The translations under genes were made by a program, and so were the position numbers. Positions 23,205-35,641 of a stretch of DNA of 64,000 nucleotides are shown piece after piece. Origin of the DNA: Daucus carota subsp. sativus (Eukaryota > Streptophyta > Magnoliopsida > Apiales > Apiaceae); contig NC_030383.2 of assembly GCF_001625215.2 (NCBI RefSeq), positions 52,448,380 to 52,512,379 on the forward strand. The letters are read 5' to 3'. Numbering within the stretch: the stretch's first letter is position 1; every line of letters begins with the position of its first letter. The notes beneath the pieces are model-generated. The model was not told the DNA's origin and searched no databases. It saw only the letters and a program-made list of their open reading frames with translations.

Positions 23205-23710
23205 CTTTAATAATTTATACTTGCATGATTGTAAGCGAGGGCCATAAACGACACCTCGCATAAGGCCAGCCCACCATATAGTAACCTACATATTGGAAGC
23301 GCTAGTCAGTTCCATGCAAACTCATGCATAACCAACAAAACCTAGAATCTGTAGGATTGAACGTGCTGTTTTAGCTCAATTCTGTCACTGGAAGATCTCT
23401 TGGCCAAGTTGGAAATGAATGATAAGGGGAGAACAAAGGCTGCTCTGCCAACCAATATCAGTCCAAGAAAAATTGAGCTTACAGCAACGGAGGTTCCAGG
23501 GCTAATCAGAAGAAAAAGAAAAAAGAGCATTTAATATAATACCTATACTAATACTTTTTTCTTCACAAATATACTAATACAATTCATGTCAATTGGCAAA
23601 AAAAAACATATATATAAACAATACCAGTCACTTATATATCTCCACTTCTCTATGTGACATCCATACCATGTCTGAAATTTGCCAAGAGGACTTCTTGCTG
23701 TATAGATGAG
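23205..23710 (-). pseudogene. NHX-type Na+/H+ exchanger exon fragments
   Basis: Three minus-strand pieces match vacuolar NHX cation/proton antiporters. The pieces are IEKWRYISD near 23655-23630; SPGTSVAVSSIFLGLILVGR followed by AAFVLPLSFISNLAKRSSSD at 23501-23345; and WWAGLMRG then MALAYNH near 23270-23210. The last motif is split by a 2-bp loss and the first by another frameshift. These are membrane segments of the conserved transport core. N-terminal and C-terminal exons are absent, so it is a captured or dead fragment. Confidence 0.82.
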
Positions 23711-24220
23711 GTCCAGAGGAAGAATATGAATTATAAAGCAAATATACAGTACATAAAAAGATATCCAAACACTCTTTGCAATATGCAGTATCAGTTAAAA
23801 CTATCGTTACCCATCCTATTATTATTGTTAGCAGCCTGCATATTATTAGGTCTCAAGGATTCCATGTTAATATTCAACATAGCGCAAGAAACTCCAGCAT
23901 AACAACCTTGTTAATTCTCGTTGCTAAATCATACAGATTTATAAAATCAAGCTCCAAATCTGCCAAGCACATGAGCTGGAATACATATTTCAATCATGAG
24001 AGCACAAATGCATGAGTCATATGTACGGTAAATTATAAAATCCTCAAATATTTATTTATAGTCATGTATACCAGTGCTGCTTTTATATTATTAAATTTCT
24101 TTTAACAAAAATATACACTTGTATATGTAAGTCAATGTTTATAATCTTTGGATAAAACTCGACTCAGTAATAGAAAATATCTTCTGAGAATAAATAATGT
24201 TAATACAATGAGATATCAAC

Positions 24221-24366
24221 CTGATATCCATACATGTCAGCAGCACCAACACTGGCACCCTCTTGGAGCAAGATCTCTGCAACCTGAACAGCTCCCTGCA
24301 CCGCACTCCAGTGTAATGCTGTTTGTCCAGTATGATCTGAAGCATTCACATCTACCCAACGTTCAA
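24221..24366 (-). pseudogene. Ankyrin-repeat exon of a TIP1/PAT24-type palmitoyltransferase
   Basis: A single exon with AG acceptor (24367) and GT donor (24220) encodes [19 protein letters not shown] and then [10 protein letters not shown] and AADMYGYQ. This matches the first ankyrin repeats of plant ankyrin DHHC S-acyltransferases (TIP1 family). The DHHC domain and remaining ankyrin exons are not found on either side. The reading frame itself is open. Confidence 0.8.
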
Positions 24367-24949
24367 CTACAATAGTATACAAAATTAGAACAATTTCAAT
24401 CCAATCCCGTGTACCAGATTAATAAACCATGTTGTCTTTTAAGTTACATATATCAGAAGTTGAAAATTTTACAACTACAATACTAAAAAAAAAAAAAAGA
24501 AGAATAAACCACAAATAAATAAGGGTATCATTATGATTACTTGTGTGGAAAATGGTTATAGCTCGGTTTGTAATCGAAAGGTGCCCAGTATCAAACAGAA
24601 TATTCCTAAACTTCAAAATTTATTAATAATTCTGAGAATCCATCCTAAACAAACTAATTTCTTATCATAACAAAAAATGAATAGCTACTAAGGATATTCA
24701 CTTTATTGTGTCTGCAGGAAAGGTGCTCCCACGACACCATTGATCATTATTTCTATAACCAAGCTAGTTGCAGAGGTTCTGGAGAAGAATAATCTACCAA
24801 CTCTAATTTTTACAGTTTTTTTGCGGTGGTGTTGAGATGGGTCAAGCTATATCAAAAGACACCTCTGGTTTCATTCGATAATTATGATTATCACTCAAAA
24901 ACTACTCAAAAGGTGACTTCAATACACTCTCACATGTAGTCCTTAATAA

Positions 24950-25110
24950 ACCAAAAGATCATTGTATTAGATACCATACCGCTATTTATTGAAGCTTTTG
25001 ACCGGGCATCCTGCGGTTGTTGATCAGTTTTTTGTCTTTGAATTCTCTCTGCCCTATTGCTCAGAAACTGATGTAGAGCTGTACCAGGAGCTTTAGGCAA
25101 GTGATCCGAT
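24950..25110 (-). pseudogene. Exon-like fragment, unidentified
   Basis: The minus-strand frame APGTALHQFLSNRAERIQRQ then KTDQQPQDARSKAS lies between AG near 25094 and GT near 24984. It is polar and coding-like, but no family is recognised. Confidence 0.35.
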
Positions 25111-26593
25111 AGTGAAAAAATAACACAGAAGATAAATGAATGATGTTTAGCCAATTAGAAACCACATTAGATTGACATGATAGTCCCACATCGTTTACAG
25201 GCCACGGAAAACTTTTAAACAGTAAGAAAAGGAGATGCTGCATAGTTAGATATTTTTCGGAAAACCATGTAGAACTAACCCGACTCACTTGAACCCGGCT
25301 TGAACAATGTAACGCTTTTAAATTTTTATGATCAGGTGTTACATGATCAGGATGCCACTGCTCAAAATTATGAAGTACTAAAAACATCAGTAGCATTTGA
25401 TGAGTTAAGCAAGCTGGTGATCTGGTCTCTGCTTTGACAATTTCAACTTGCAAAAATGATGGACTTCTCAAGTAACTTACACAACTCGATTACATACCAA
25501 GACTATTGAAGTAATATTTACCCAAAACTATGCCGCGACAAAACATACATCTCAGTCAAAACTGGTGCAGAGTCAAAACAGTGACAAAATCACAATAAAT
25601 AAATTACCTTATCTCACTTCCCATGTCACTTGCAAAATGTCAATGCTCATTAACATGAATATGCAGTATAAAAGCATTTAGATAACATCTGGTACAATAG
25701 TTACCTGCCTCCTGTAGTTATGACCACCACTGTTCTTGTAGTACATCAGAATTATGCATTTGAACACCATTGCAGCGTGCCGCAACAGGTTAAACAGGGA
25801 CCCGACATCATCATGCAAACAATTGATTTAGCAACATTTTCTACAGTCCACTCAAAATTTCCTGCAAAGTCGATAAAATTGATCAGAATTGACTTTTAAA
25901 ATTTAATCTTCGACAGCATGCAAAGTTAATCTTCAACAGAGGATAGTAATCACGCACGAAGATGAACTAAAAGAGAAAAATGGAAAAGGAGAAAGTAACT
26001 GAAAATTGGAATTAAGCAAGTCATATATTCATAAAGAGAGTAAATGAAAGCAGGATGAAATTCATATAAATCAAATCATAATTCAAAAACTAACCATATA
26101 TACAATTGTGCATAGAGACAATAGTCAGATGCATCCTCTATTGAAAAAACCAACATATCCTGCAAAGTTAAAACAATATACAAATATGACAAAAATCAAA
26201 ATTATCAATATTGAAAAAGAAGTAGAGGGGATGTAATAAAATATCTTTAAAAATCATTACATGAACGTATAGCTAAAGAACTCAGTAAAAAACTCAAATC
26301 GGAAGATTTTAGGTTGTAAATTTCATATGCCTGCGAGATACAGACATTTCTATTATGTATGAGAAATGGCAGCCCAAGGAAAGCTACTACTGCGACGATC
26401 TGTTAAGGTAAAAAAAAAATAAAGAAAAAACACGTTCGCGCTTAAAGAACATAGAGGGAAAGGGGATACCACTGTACAACTCTATGCCGGGTTTGTCTAT
26501 CTATCAGCAAAAGCAAACAATTAAAAAGAAAAAATGACAGGATTTACCATGTGAGTTTCCAATGGAATAATGGAAACTCCTGATGTTGCTTTG

Positions 26594-26986
26594 CTAAGAC
26601 CATGTTTCTTCACACCAGCCCCAATAGACGTATCCAAATTGAAATGCAACGAATAGCCACCACGCCACATCCATAGTAAGTGCAATTCCAATAACTCCGA
26701 GCTCTAACTTGTACACGCAAAGCCAGCTAATGAAAGCATGGATGATAATCACTACCAGCGAAATCCAGGCCTTGACATTAGCTTTCATCTGGCTCTGCAA
26801 GAACCTCCGGACCGGAAATACAAAGGCAAAACTGAAATGCAACGGAATCAACCATACAGCCACAATTCCAGATTGTTCAGCAACGTCGTCGGGCTGTCCC
26901 ATGAGCTTCAAAACTGGAGTGGCGAGGTAATAACATAAAGCAGCAAAAGAAGAGTATAATCCATGATCCTCAATATGAAATGCCAA
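26594..26986 (-). pseudogene. MATE (DETOXIFICATION) transporter fragment
   Basis: The minus-strand frame contains CYYLATPVLKLMGQPDDVAE, then WLIPLHFSFAFVFPVRRFLQ, and WISLVVIIIHAFISWLCVYK with LELGVIGIALTMDVAWWL. This is the middle of a plant MATE multidrug/toxin extrusion carrier (about four membrane segments). It ends in a stop just after the position of the conserved CGGCPLTW-like motif, which is altered here (WGWCEETWS). About a quarter of a MATE protein (usual length about 480-510 aa) is present. Confidence 0.88.
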
Positions 26987-27559
26987 GAAAAGTTCTTATG
27001 TAACCTGGGAATTTAAGTCACCTTAATATATATAAGTCAACTATTGCCCCCAATCAAAAATTAACAGACCATGATTGCTAAGAGTTTTTAGAAATATTTT
27101 TATCTTAAATGCCAAGAAAAGTTCTTATGTAACCTGGGAATTTATATGTAGTCACTTCCTCATCTTCAATCTTTGTGATGAACACCTTCTGTAAGCATCT
27201 GTAAATATATAGAAACAAACTAAACAAAAAAATACCACAAAAATCCCACTCAATGAACCAGACGAATCCATAGAGGAGTAATCCTTGTGATGAACACCTT
27301 TCGTAAGTTTATCAGCAGATTCACCTCCTCACTAAATTAAAAAATAGCAGGCAATATCTAATAGATATGAAACAAATACTTTATCTCATTAAACTTCAAT
27401 ATTGCTGACTTATAGTGAAACTATCCTAACCACTGTAAACAAACAAAATAACATCATCACATCAAACCAACTAATCCAATTAAATATCAAGACTGTACAC
27501 AGCACACACAAAGCCACCACGCAAATCGAAAAGTTCCAAAACGAAAAACAAAGAAAAAA

Positions 27560-27660
27560 AGAGATCACCTGAAACCTGCACAGGTAGTAATCAACACCAA
27601 AAGCAGCACACAGAGACTGCAAAGGCCACCAGAAATGAGCGGCTTTCACCTGCAACGCAC
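27560..27660 (-). pseudogene. Exon-like fragment, unidentified
   Basis: Minus-strand frame VKAAHFWWPLQSLCAAFGVD then YYLCRFQ, bounded by AG and GT. No family recognised. Confidence 0.3.
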
Positions 27661-27914
27661 AGATCCGGGTAAACGGAGTATCCATATGTTCTAAGAAACT
27701 AAAGCATCACATAATTCATGTGAACAAAACCAACATATCTCTAATAACTCAAAGTCTAAAATTTAGAAAAGAACAGTTAAAGTTTCTCTCAGAACTTATA
27801 TCAAACAGTTGGGTTGCACAAATAAAACACGAACATCCATTTCAAAAACAAACCACCATATTAAGCAACATCTATCTCAAGATGTGAGACTGAAAAGCAA
27901 ACAAATATATATAT

Positions 27915-28120
27915 ATATTCGAATTGAGAAAAGGAGACGGGTGGAGAGGTTACCAGCTCCGGCGAGAGAGACTCCATTGGAGAATTGATCCTTTCCCGAC
28001 GGCAATGTAACGCTTAAAGTAAATCGAATTAAGAAACGGAATGAGCGGGTAGAGAGATTATCAGGTCGGGCGAGAGGGACAGATTCAATTCTCCATTGGA
28101 GAGTTGATCCCAATGGATGT
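27915..28120. repeat. Imperfect direct duplication, about 110-bp spacing
   Basis: CGGCGAGAGAGACTCCATTGGAGAATTG-like sequence near 27960 recurs near 28068, with the flanking GGGTGGAGAGGTTA/GGGTAGAGAGATTA. It resembles a duplicated 5'-leader segment. Confidence 0.6.
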
Positions 28121-28524
28121 ATTTTAAACTAATGGATGTATACATCCCGCTGCCGGTGTAGTAACACCGTCACTTTTCAGCGAAGAACATAATGCCTATA
28201 TCAATGAGTAGAAGGTCGCAAAGATGATCCATAAGTTTGAGGATGGTTCCGCTGGAACTGGAATTGAAAATTTGAATTAGGCGGCGGATCAATGCGATGC
28301 GCGGATCAGTACGATGAATTATGGTTAATCTCCATGATTGGGAATTTGAATTCAGAGGCAGAGAATTCATAGGCAGAAATTAAGGAACAAACTGACATGG
28401 GTAGATGGGTTAACGGGTTTCGGGTCGATGGAGCAGGCAAAAAAAATGGGTAAAATGAGGAGTATTTTTGGGGCCTTCACTAGCATGCATTAAGAATGTA
28501 TGGATATATAATATAATGTGTAGA

Positions 28525-29123
28525 CACTAATGTCTTTACAAAAACAAAGTGTTCATGATCTGTGTATATGTCACATTTTACCTCTCGGCTCTACTCTGAT
28601 TGAGATTTATTGGATAGATTTGGTTGATCTAATCTTTTATTTTTATCATAGATAAGTATTAATATTTGCTAAAAATATTATATAAATGTATAAATTTTTT
28701 TAACAGTAAATGTAAAATATTATTATATATTATGACTTATTAAAAATTAGTTATAAAATTATATTATGAAATATGAGTTGGGCTCTTTGGAGTCTTTTTT
28801 AATTAGAGTACTTGGAGACCTAATCTACAACCATTAGATTAAAACAGAGATCAACGGCAGATTTGGGGGACAGCTGTCACTTTTTTTTTGAATGAGAAAC
28901 TGCTAGATAGATACGTTTTCGTACAAGACCGTATAAACTGCATGTATCCAAAATCGTAGGACCATGTAAATCGGCATTCTAGTGACAGTTACCAATCAAG
29001 TGTTCCCCTAAACTCAGTCCCCCAAATCAAAACCATAGACACGGCTGAGAAGCAAGCGTGAGGAGGACAACGGGATCCTTTTGATAAGTGTTTACACATC
29101 AGAGATTGTTTCGAAAACGAGAA
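28525..29123. other. Spacer upstream of the unknown gene
   Basis: AT-rich to 28850, then mixed composition. No gene or clear element seen. It would contain the promoter of the gene at 29124. Confidence 0.4.
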
Positions 29124-31052
29124 ATGAGTTCAGGTCAGTGTATTTCAAATTGAGTTGGAAAGTAGTTTACTGCTAATCTTTCGTGTATTTTACGATTATT
29201 ATGCTTTAATTTTGCTTAGATTGTACTTGCAAGTCATTATACAGTGTGAACATGGTGAGATTTCTGTAATAGTAGACAATGGTATGGTCGATTTGTTTGT
29301 GGGTAATGTTTGTTTAATTGTTCATTGTCACTTTGTTAATCGTTTCTCGGCTTGATGCGGGGGACGGAGTAATTGGATTAGTCTATGATACTAGTGTCAA
29401 TTCAAGTAATAGATTCCTCACTTGGTAGGTATGTGTATGAAATTAGAAAATGAATGAATTTAAGCACTATAGTACCCCTTAGTCTGCTGATTGGGGTTTA
29501 TCTGAAAATTGGTGAGGAACCTGTTTTTGGTAAATATATGTTTTGTGTTGATTGTGGGTTATCTTTATTTAGTTTGAATTTCCTGCCAAGTTTAGCAAGA
29601 CTAGATGAGACCGTGCGTTTGTTTAATTGTTTGTGCTGATTGGGCTTGCATTGTTCTCGAGGTCTTGCAAATTGGTGGGGAACAACAGCCATGAGCTCAG
29701 GTTTTTTTACACAATGCACTTTGATATGTATATCTGGACCTGCATATGTAATCCAATTGTGTTGTAGAGTTTCGATTGTCTCTTTGTTTTCATTCTGAAT
29801 TGTTCCTTGCTTACTTCTTTCATGTCTATTCTATTGATGATACAGTGGCCTGTGAATGTCTATTCGAATTCTTAAAAGTGGCGAGCATTCTTTTGCTTGT
29901 TTGTTTACTAAAATTTCATAAAACCTTTTGGAAGATAGAAATGAGTTATTGTTCGTTAAATGATGATGCATGCCTAAAATCCGGTTATTAATTTGGTTGT
30001 AGAGAGGTCCAGTAAAACAAGGTCCAGTAAAATGTAATTGGTTATAAGGATTAACAAAAAAACTCATTCTTGCTTATTTGAATCTGAATGACTAAAATGA
30101 ATTTTTTAAAGTCTTTAATTTATAACTTGTTTCATTTACCTATTTGTAGAACGACGGAGAAGCGCAAGACTCATCGAGAGTCCTTGGGTCTACAACTGGC
30201 CCAAACAGGCTCCAATTTATGTTAATTTAGTTGATGAGGAGGAGGAATCATTTGCTGGACAACATAATTCAATAAACCAGGCGCTGGATGCGCTGGATCC
30301 GGTAAACAAAACTTGAAGTGGAGTAGGAAATAAAAGTTGGACGACCCTTGAAAGTTTGGATTTGAGAACGGAGGGGGTGATGGGGAAAACAAGACAAGAT
30401 GAGGTTTTTAGTGGCGAGGAACACGACTTTGTTGCCCCTGCTGAACAATTTGGGAAGAGCAAATACTCTAGATTGCAGACTCATGAACCGGAAGATATGA
30501 AGAAGATGGTTACATTTGGTGCTTGTCAGAAAGCTGATAAGATAATTGAGAAAAGAACTAGACAAGCAGAGGTACATGAAAATTAACATTAAAATATTAT
30601 TTTATGCCTTGCCTGTTTTTTTCAGAACTATTAATCAAACTTTAAAACTGTAGTCGTGCAGGGAACAATGAAATCTAATATGGATGCTGCAATTGATGAG
30701 GGTAGTCAAAGAGGATCAGGACACAAAGTTATTGCTAAAACGGGGATAAAGCTCAGTATAGGTGGTGTTGGGAACTTTGCAATATTAAGATATCCGTTTA
30801 AACGGACGGAAGGGGGTAAAATCTATCCACCTGCTAAAAATCCCAAAATACAAAAGGTTAGATCGAACGATGGATATATACAAAAGAAGTTCTCTCCTTA
30901 AATAATGACTCTTTTATCTTGTTTATTTGTCTTGAAAACACATTTCTCAGGACTGGTAAATTTATTTCCTATTGTTTATTTGTCCCTCTTGACTTACTTT
31001 GTGTAAGATGCCTTTGCAGGACAACCAGAAGGCAGTGCTGAACAAGCTATGA
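29124..31052 (+). pseudogene. Four-exon gene of unknown function with one in-frame stop
   Basis: The exon model is 29124-29133 (ATG AGT TCA G), 30150-30571, 30662-30856 and 31020-31052 (TGA). All introns are GT-AG and all phases fit, giving 219 sense codons plus one internal TGA at 30314-30316 (codon 59). The N-terminus is MSSERRRSARLIESPWVYNW, a basic start, then VNLVDEEEESF. The middle is KSKYSRLQTHEPEDMKKMV, and the end is basic with YPFKRTEGGKIYPP and KIQKDNQKAVLNKL. The RRRSARL start suggests a nuclear protein. I do not recognise the family. Either it is a very young pseudogene, the stop is an assembly error, or only the 58-residue product is made. A 53-bp intron removing the stop (GT 30302 to AG 30354) is too short for plants. 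Confidence 0.5.
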
Positions 31053-33970
31053 ATCTTCTATGCACATAAAAGAGTCAATCTATAAACAGTAAGAAGAAGA
31101 CGGTGACTAGCGGAGCAACATACCTGGCCAAGGGGAAGAAAGTTGTTGGATAGTCAATCATAAAAAATTCACATATAATGTAGGCAAGCAAGTAATTTGC
31201 AAACTGATTCCTTGAGATGTTTAAAGGATCTTATGAAAGTGTGTTTGGTTTGATTTGTCACGAAAAACATAATGACCTGAAGAATCTCTTTTTTTATAAA
31301 AAATTGCATTTGTATTTAAAAATGTTGAAAGCTCCTTTTTGGCAATCCATACATGGTCTACAGTTGCATTATATAGCACACTCTTTTACTTGAGCCATTA
31401 AAATAGATTATTGGACATGTCCAATGGTTCAGACTAAACACTTTTCCTGCACAGGTACTACTGTATGGACTAAACACTTTAAAATAGTGGAAGATTTTTA
31501 ATTGAAATCAGGAAAAAGTAATATGTTAGATTCTTAGTCATGCATGGTTTATTAATGAAAGAATTGCAACTGACCTCGCTATATTGTAAAGAGACAGTAT
31601 GACAAACATAAGTGAAGATAATCAATTATGGTCAAAAACTAGTGAGTTTTAGATTATTGAGGAAAATGTTTAAAAGTTGGAAACACAAACACATGCAGTA
31701 TCAATCTCAGAATTTGAAAACAAGGTCATTATTTACAATCAAATACGGCCGAAACAGATGACCACAAATAGATTATTGCTGACATGAAAGATTTTATGAT
31801 TCATCGGTCTTTTGGGGTTCAGGACATGTACGGGCATTGTCTTGTGCAAGCTCTCTTCGGCTGAGACACTACACGAGCCATCGGATTCAGAACTCTCAAT
31901 ATGTGGACTAACATGACCTGCAGGATCCGAGGGAGAAATAAATAATGGTGTGAGATGTTTTAACAAGGCATCAAGCTGTATAATACATACAATCAAACAA
32001 AACTTATATGAAGCAAATTAAAAACTAGAAAATCATTGACAGAACAACTGAAAAATTCTCCGTCGAACAAAAGTTAAGCCAATGCCTTAACCCGGGATGA
32101 CAAAACTAGAACGCAGAATAAAAAAATAAGCAAGGGAGATCAAAAGCACAAATACAGAGAATCGGAGGAGATCACACTTGCTTATGCTTTGAACTGAAAA
32201 CCAATGACAAAAGCATAACAAAAATGTAGGAACAGGAAGTGAACTCCTTTTGTATGTACCATTACTGCCTATGAAAATTGAGTCGGAAATTGTTCACTTG
32301 ATTGTTTGTTAATGGGTTTTGAGACATAAATTCTTAGAACCAGCCATATTACAAAAAACACTTTCCCAAAACACTCTCAAAACATATTCAGCCTCAAAAC
32401 GAGATTCAAAAAAACAAACAATGAATAAAACATGTTCTTCTACGTGTCACTTTATATACTTTCTATAAGTACTATCGATCACTAAGCATTGCAAAAATCT
32501 GATTTCAATTAAACTAAATAATAGAGGAACTTCTATACTAATCTACAACAGGAATATTCGATTAACAGGAACACAGAACCAAACATCTAACATACACTAA
32601 ACATAAAGAACAAAGGAACCTTGTAAAAACCTAATTGTTCTTCGCAAATCACCATTTGCAGAACAACCGGAGATATATAAACTAAGAAGGTAATCACCGC
32701 GAAGGAAGTCCGAATTAAAAATTGCAACCACTATGACGAGGAGAACAAGAAAATATATATTGTGACTATACAAGGAGAGAGACAACCGATGCGCACATTT
32801 ACCGTCATCCTCAAGCGCCACTCTCGTAAGTGACAGTTACTACGGATATATACGGCTTATGACATATACGGAAGTAGTTGTACAATACACAATTAAGTTT
32901 TAATTTAATCATAAAATAGAAAAATCTCATACGTTGGATTAAATTGTATTTGAGGGTCAGGATTCAGGACTCCAATACTCCAACTAAACAGGGTCTCCAC
33001 AGAACTTTGGCCTATGAAATATATGTTATAATATATTAAAGAAATTAATTATCACAATCACCCCAAGGATCTCGGTTTTCGTTGTGCGGGTTAGAGAATT
33101 AAAAGAATTTTCGTTTAAGAACCGAAATATATTTAGGGATGAATTTCACATTCGGGAATCGAGGACGGAAACATGACCGTCGACGCAAAGTAATCCGGAC
33201 AGATTTGGAGTTAGAGTTCTATATCCGAGAACCAAGAACAAAGATAGCATTCTGGCCTAAATTGACCCGTCCGACTAGAGTGTAACCAATATTTAAATCA
33301 CGGATTTTGGACTGTGTGTAAGCCCACGGCACTTTGGTGAATATTCTTCACCCTTTTTTTATTACGCTGATTGCAAGTTTGAGCCTGGGTGTTGTGAGAC
33401 AGATTTATATAACACTACAGGATTTGTGATATTTGATATACGCGCACAAACTCTCCACTTGTAATTATCGGCCCTCATGATTGAACTTTTACAATAAGAA
33501 AGAGTACTTTTTTTCATTGTTTGCTTCTGAGTTGTCCATTGTGTTGGGATTAGTTTGGCAGATATGACAATAAAGTGGAGAGATATCTGATAATGTAGTT
33601 AAAACACTTAACTTAATATCAATGCAATAATTTTATATCGCGACTTAGACATATGAGACGCTGATACGCGAGCACCTCCGAAACTTAGCTATCCAGAGTC
33701 ACTCATTTTGTAATTTTATACCACCACAACGTTCAAATATGCTTACAAAGGTATAGTTTGCGACTTGGTGGTAAAACTGAAAAGAGTGAGGGCAAGTTTC
33801 ACCAACAATATATGAAAAACATCATTGTTGCCATTCACATGACCGACACCATTATTTTACACAACGTGAATCTGTCTCACTTTATCATTTTTATTCTTTA
33901 TTACAAACTTTTCACTTATTCACTTGACTGTCCCACTAAGCATCGGTCAATATTAACTATCATATATTCA
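31053..33970. other. Region with a possible minus-strand exon
   Basis: Mostly non-coding. On the minus strand, 31980-31760 is coding-like after an AG acceptor (LDALLKHLTPLFISPSDPAG then SSESDGSCSVSAEESLHKT). An ATG at 32821 (MALEDD followed by GTAAAT) could be a first exon. Phases do not join without an unseen exon, so no gene model is given. The rest (33000-33970) shows nothing recognisable. Confidence 0.35.
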
Positions 33971-34278
33971 CCAGTGTAGAACCTGTGTCATACACCAGTG
34001 ATTTATAAACATTCATAATTTTATTATCAATATTTTAAATTTAATTAAAATATAAACCGATCTGACAAATTGAATTTTAAATTTTTTAACTTAATTGATG
34101 ATAAAAAAAATTATTTGAACACGTTATATATCAAGGAGATAAGTAGAATAATACCGGCCGGCTGATAAAACTCGACCGGCCAGTAAATTTTTTAATATAT
34201 CAGTTTTAATATAATAATAATAATAATAATGATAATATATAGTATAGTATAGTATAGTATATATATAGATAGTATAGA
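33971..34278 (-). mobile_element. Small Helitron, decayed copy
   Basis: On the minus strand the 5' end is A followed by TCTATACTATCTATAT (34278 down). The 3' end is a decayed hairpin (CTGGTGTATGACACAGG-like), then CTGG at 33974-33971 and host T. The body aligns with the copy at 36779-37107, including CTGATAAAACTCGACCG and a (TAA)n run. Confidence 0.72.
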
Positions 34279-34368
34279 TCTGTGATTTTATTCTGTCTGT
34301 GTGATTCATTTTTAGCCTGACAGCTCTCTAATGAACTATGGCATGCTTTCGTACTGCATCTCTAAAGT

Positions 34369-35300
34369 CTAGCCGGTTGTAAACAACATCCCCATTCTGA
34401 ATTTGAGATTATCCAAATCTGTGAACTCATTGAATTCGGGGTATCCATCTTCATCTTCATCACAAGTGCTTAGTGCCATCCTATCCTCATTGCTGTTATG
34501 AGCACTTTCCTCTTTGCTGTCTAACTCATCAAGAGGAATTTCAGCATTGTTGTCATCTTTTTCATACATCTCCTCATCATTTTCAGCCTCCATCCATGCT
34601 TCTTTTTTATTCACATCTTCATCCAGATCCTCTTCCTCTTCATTTACATCTAAGGCAATCTCATTCGCTGCTTCAGTTTCACTGATCTGCACCCTCTTCT
34701 CTACTGCAGTTCATTTATCTGCACCCTCTACTCTGCTGCAGTTTTATTGATCTGCACCCCTTTCTGTTTTAATTCAGGTCCTTCTTGCACTTCATCTTCT
34801 ATTACTATTGGTGTTTCTGAAGTGTTATTAAATAAGCCCCGCAATGAAAATATCAATGAATTTGTCATATGCAATTCATAGTAATTGAACAACAACAAAA
34901 CTCGAATGCAAAAATAAAAAAATACTTACTTTTAGCATAGAATATCTGCCTTTTTTTCTTAATCTGTATGGAGGGTTAGGGGAGCAATCCTTCTCTTATT
35001 TTTAATCAGTTTCTTAACTACATCATCTGCATTTGAAGCTTTCTTTGCATCGACCTCTAATATCATATTCTCTATCTTTTCTATACTTTCATCTTCAAAG
35101 AATTGACTGAATGAAAACTCCATAAGCTCATTCGAAAGAGTAATCTTCTTAGTAGTGGCATAGAGCATCTGATGATGACTGTAAGGTACCATATTCATAA
35201 AATCATCTAAATTTCACAAGCAATATACCATGTGGCAGTCCAGTTCCAGGGATAAGATAGAACAGCTCTCTGTATCCAATAAGTTTGGAACAAGTAAAAT
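34369..35300 (-). pseudogene. MuDR-type (MULE) transposase N-terminal remnant
   Basis: The minus strand reads ELFYLIPGTGLPHGILLVK (about 35290-35215), then a frameshifted 79-codon frame (35198-34959), a gap, and an acidic frame (34692-34369) ending YPEFNEFTDLDNLKFRMGML. The last motif, an acidic stretch followed by F-x3-TD-x6-F-x2-GM-x-F, is the usual start of the plant MuDR transposase DNA-binding region. The catalytic DDE part and TIRs are missing. The identification rests on this N-terminal pattern only. Confidence 0.58.
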
Positions 35301-35325
35301 TAGAATTGTAACCAATACAGATACT

Positions 35326-35338
35326 GACGGAGGGAGTA
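35326..35338. repeat. Solo Stowaway-like terminus
   Basis: GACGGAGGGAGTA matches one Stowaway end, but no partner end is found nearby. Confidence 0.5.
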
Positions 35339-35588
35339 TTATATTATTAAAATTTTGATGATAGGCCGGATTCACAAGCTTCTTAATTCATAAAAAGATA
35401 TTATTTCAAATCATTTTCACTTTGATAGAATGAATTATTAGAACTCATACAACATGTTAAATAAAAATAAATATTTAATATATTCAACAAAAATATATTA
35501 ATCCGAAATGTTTATTAATTAGTAAAAATATATTTTGACTAAAAATTGCATATTATTTTAATAAATTTACTTTTAATATATAATAAAA

Positions 35589-35591
<3 letters not shown>

Positions 35592-35637
<46 letters not shown>
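35592..35637. repeat. (AT)n microsatellite
   Basis: About 23 uninterrupted AT units. Confidence 0.97.

Positions 35638-35639
<2 letters not shown>

Positions 35640-35641
<2 letters not shown>

Larger units (their letters stand above)
21112..28524 (-). mobile_element. Probable gene-fragment-carrying Helitron
   Basis: The low-coordinate end is a good Helitron 3' terminus on the minus strand: hairpin GCTCGCG-TAG-CGCGGGC, 8 bp spacer, CTAG (21115-21112), then host T. From there to about 28.5 kb the minus strand holds exon fragments of unrelated genes in one orientation: NHX antiporter, ankyrin palmitoyltransferase, MATE transporter and several unrecognised exons. All are incomplete and several are frameshifted. 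The 5' end is tentative: TCTACACATTATATTATATA starting at 28524, but the host base before it is G, not A. The right border could be elsewhere. Confidence 0.55.

Noticed and set aside
25160..25330. LTR or TRIM start suggested by AGTCCCACATCG
   Set aside because: Short motif only; no paired LTR, PBS or PPT found.
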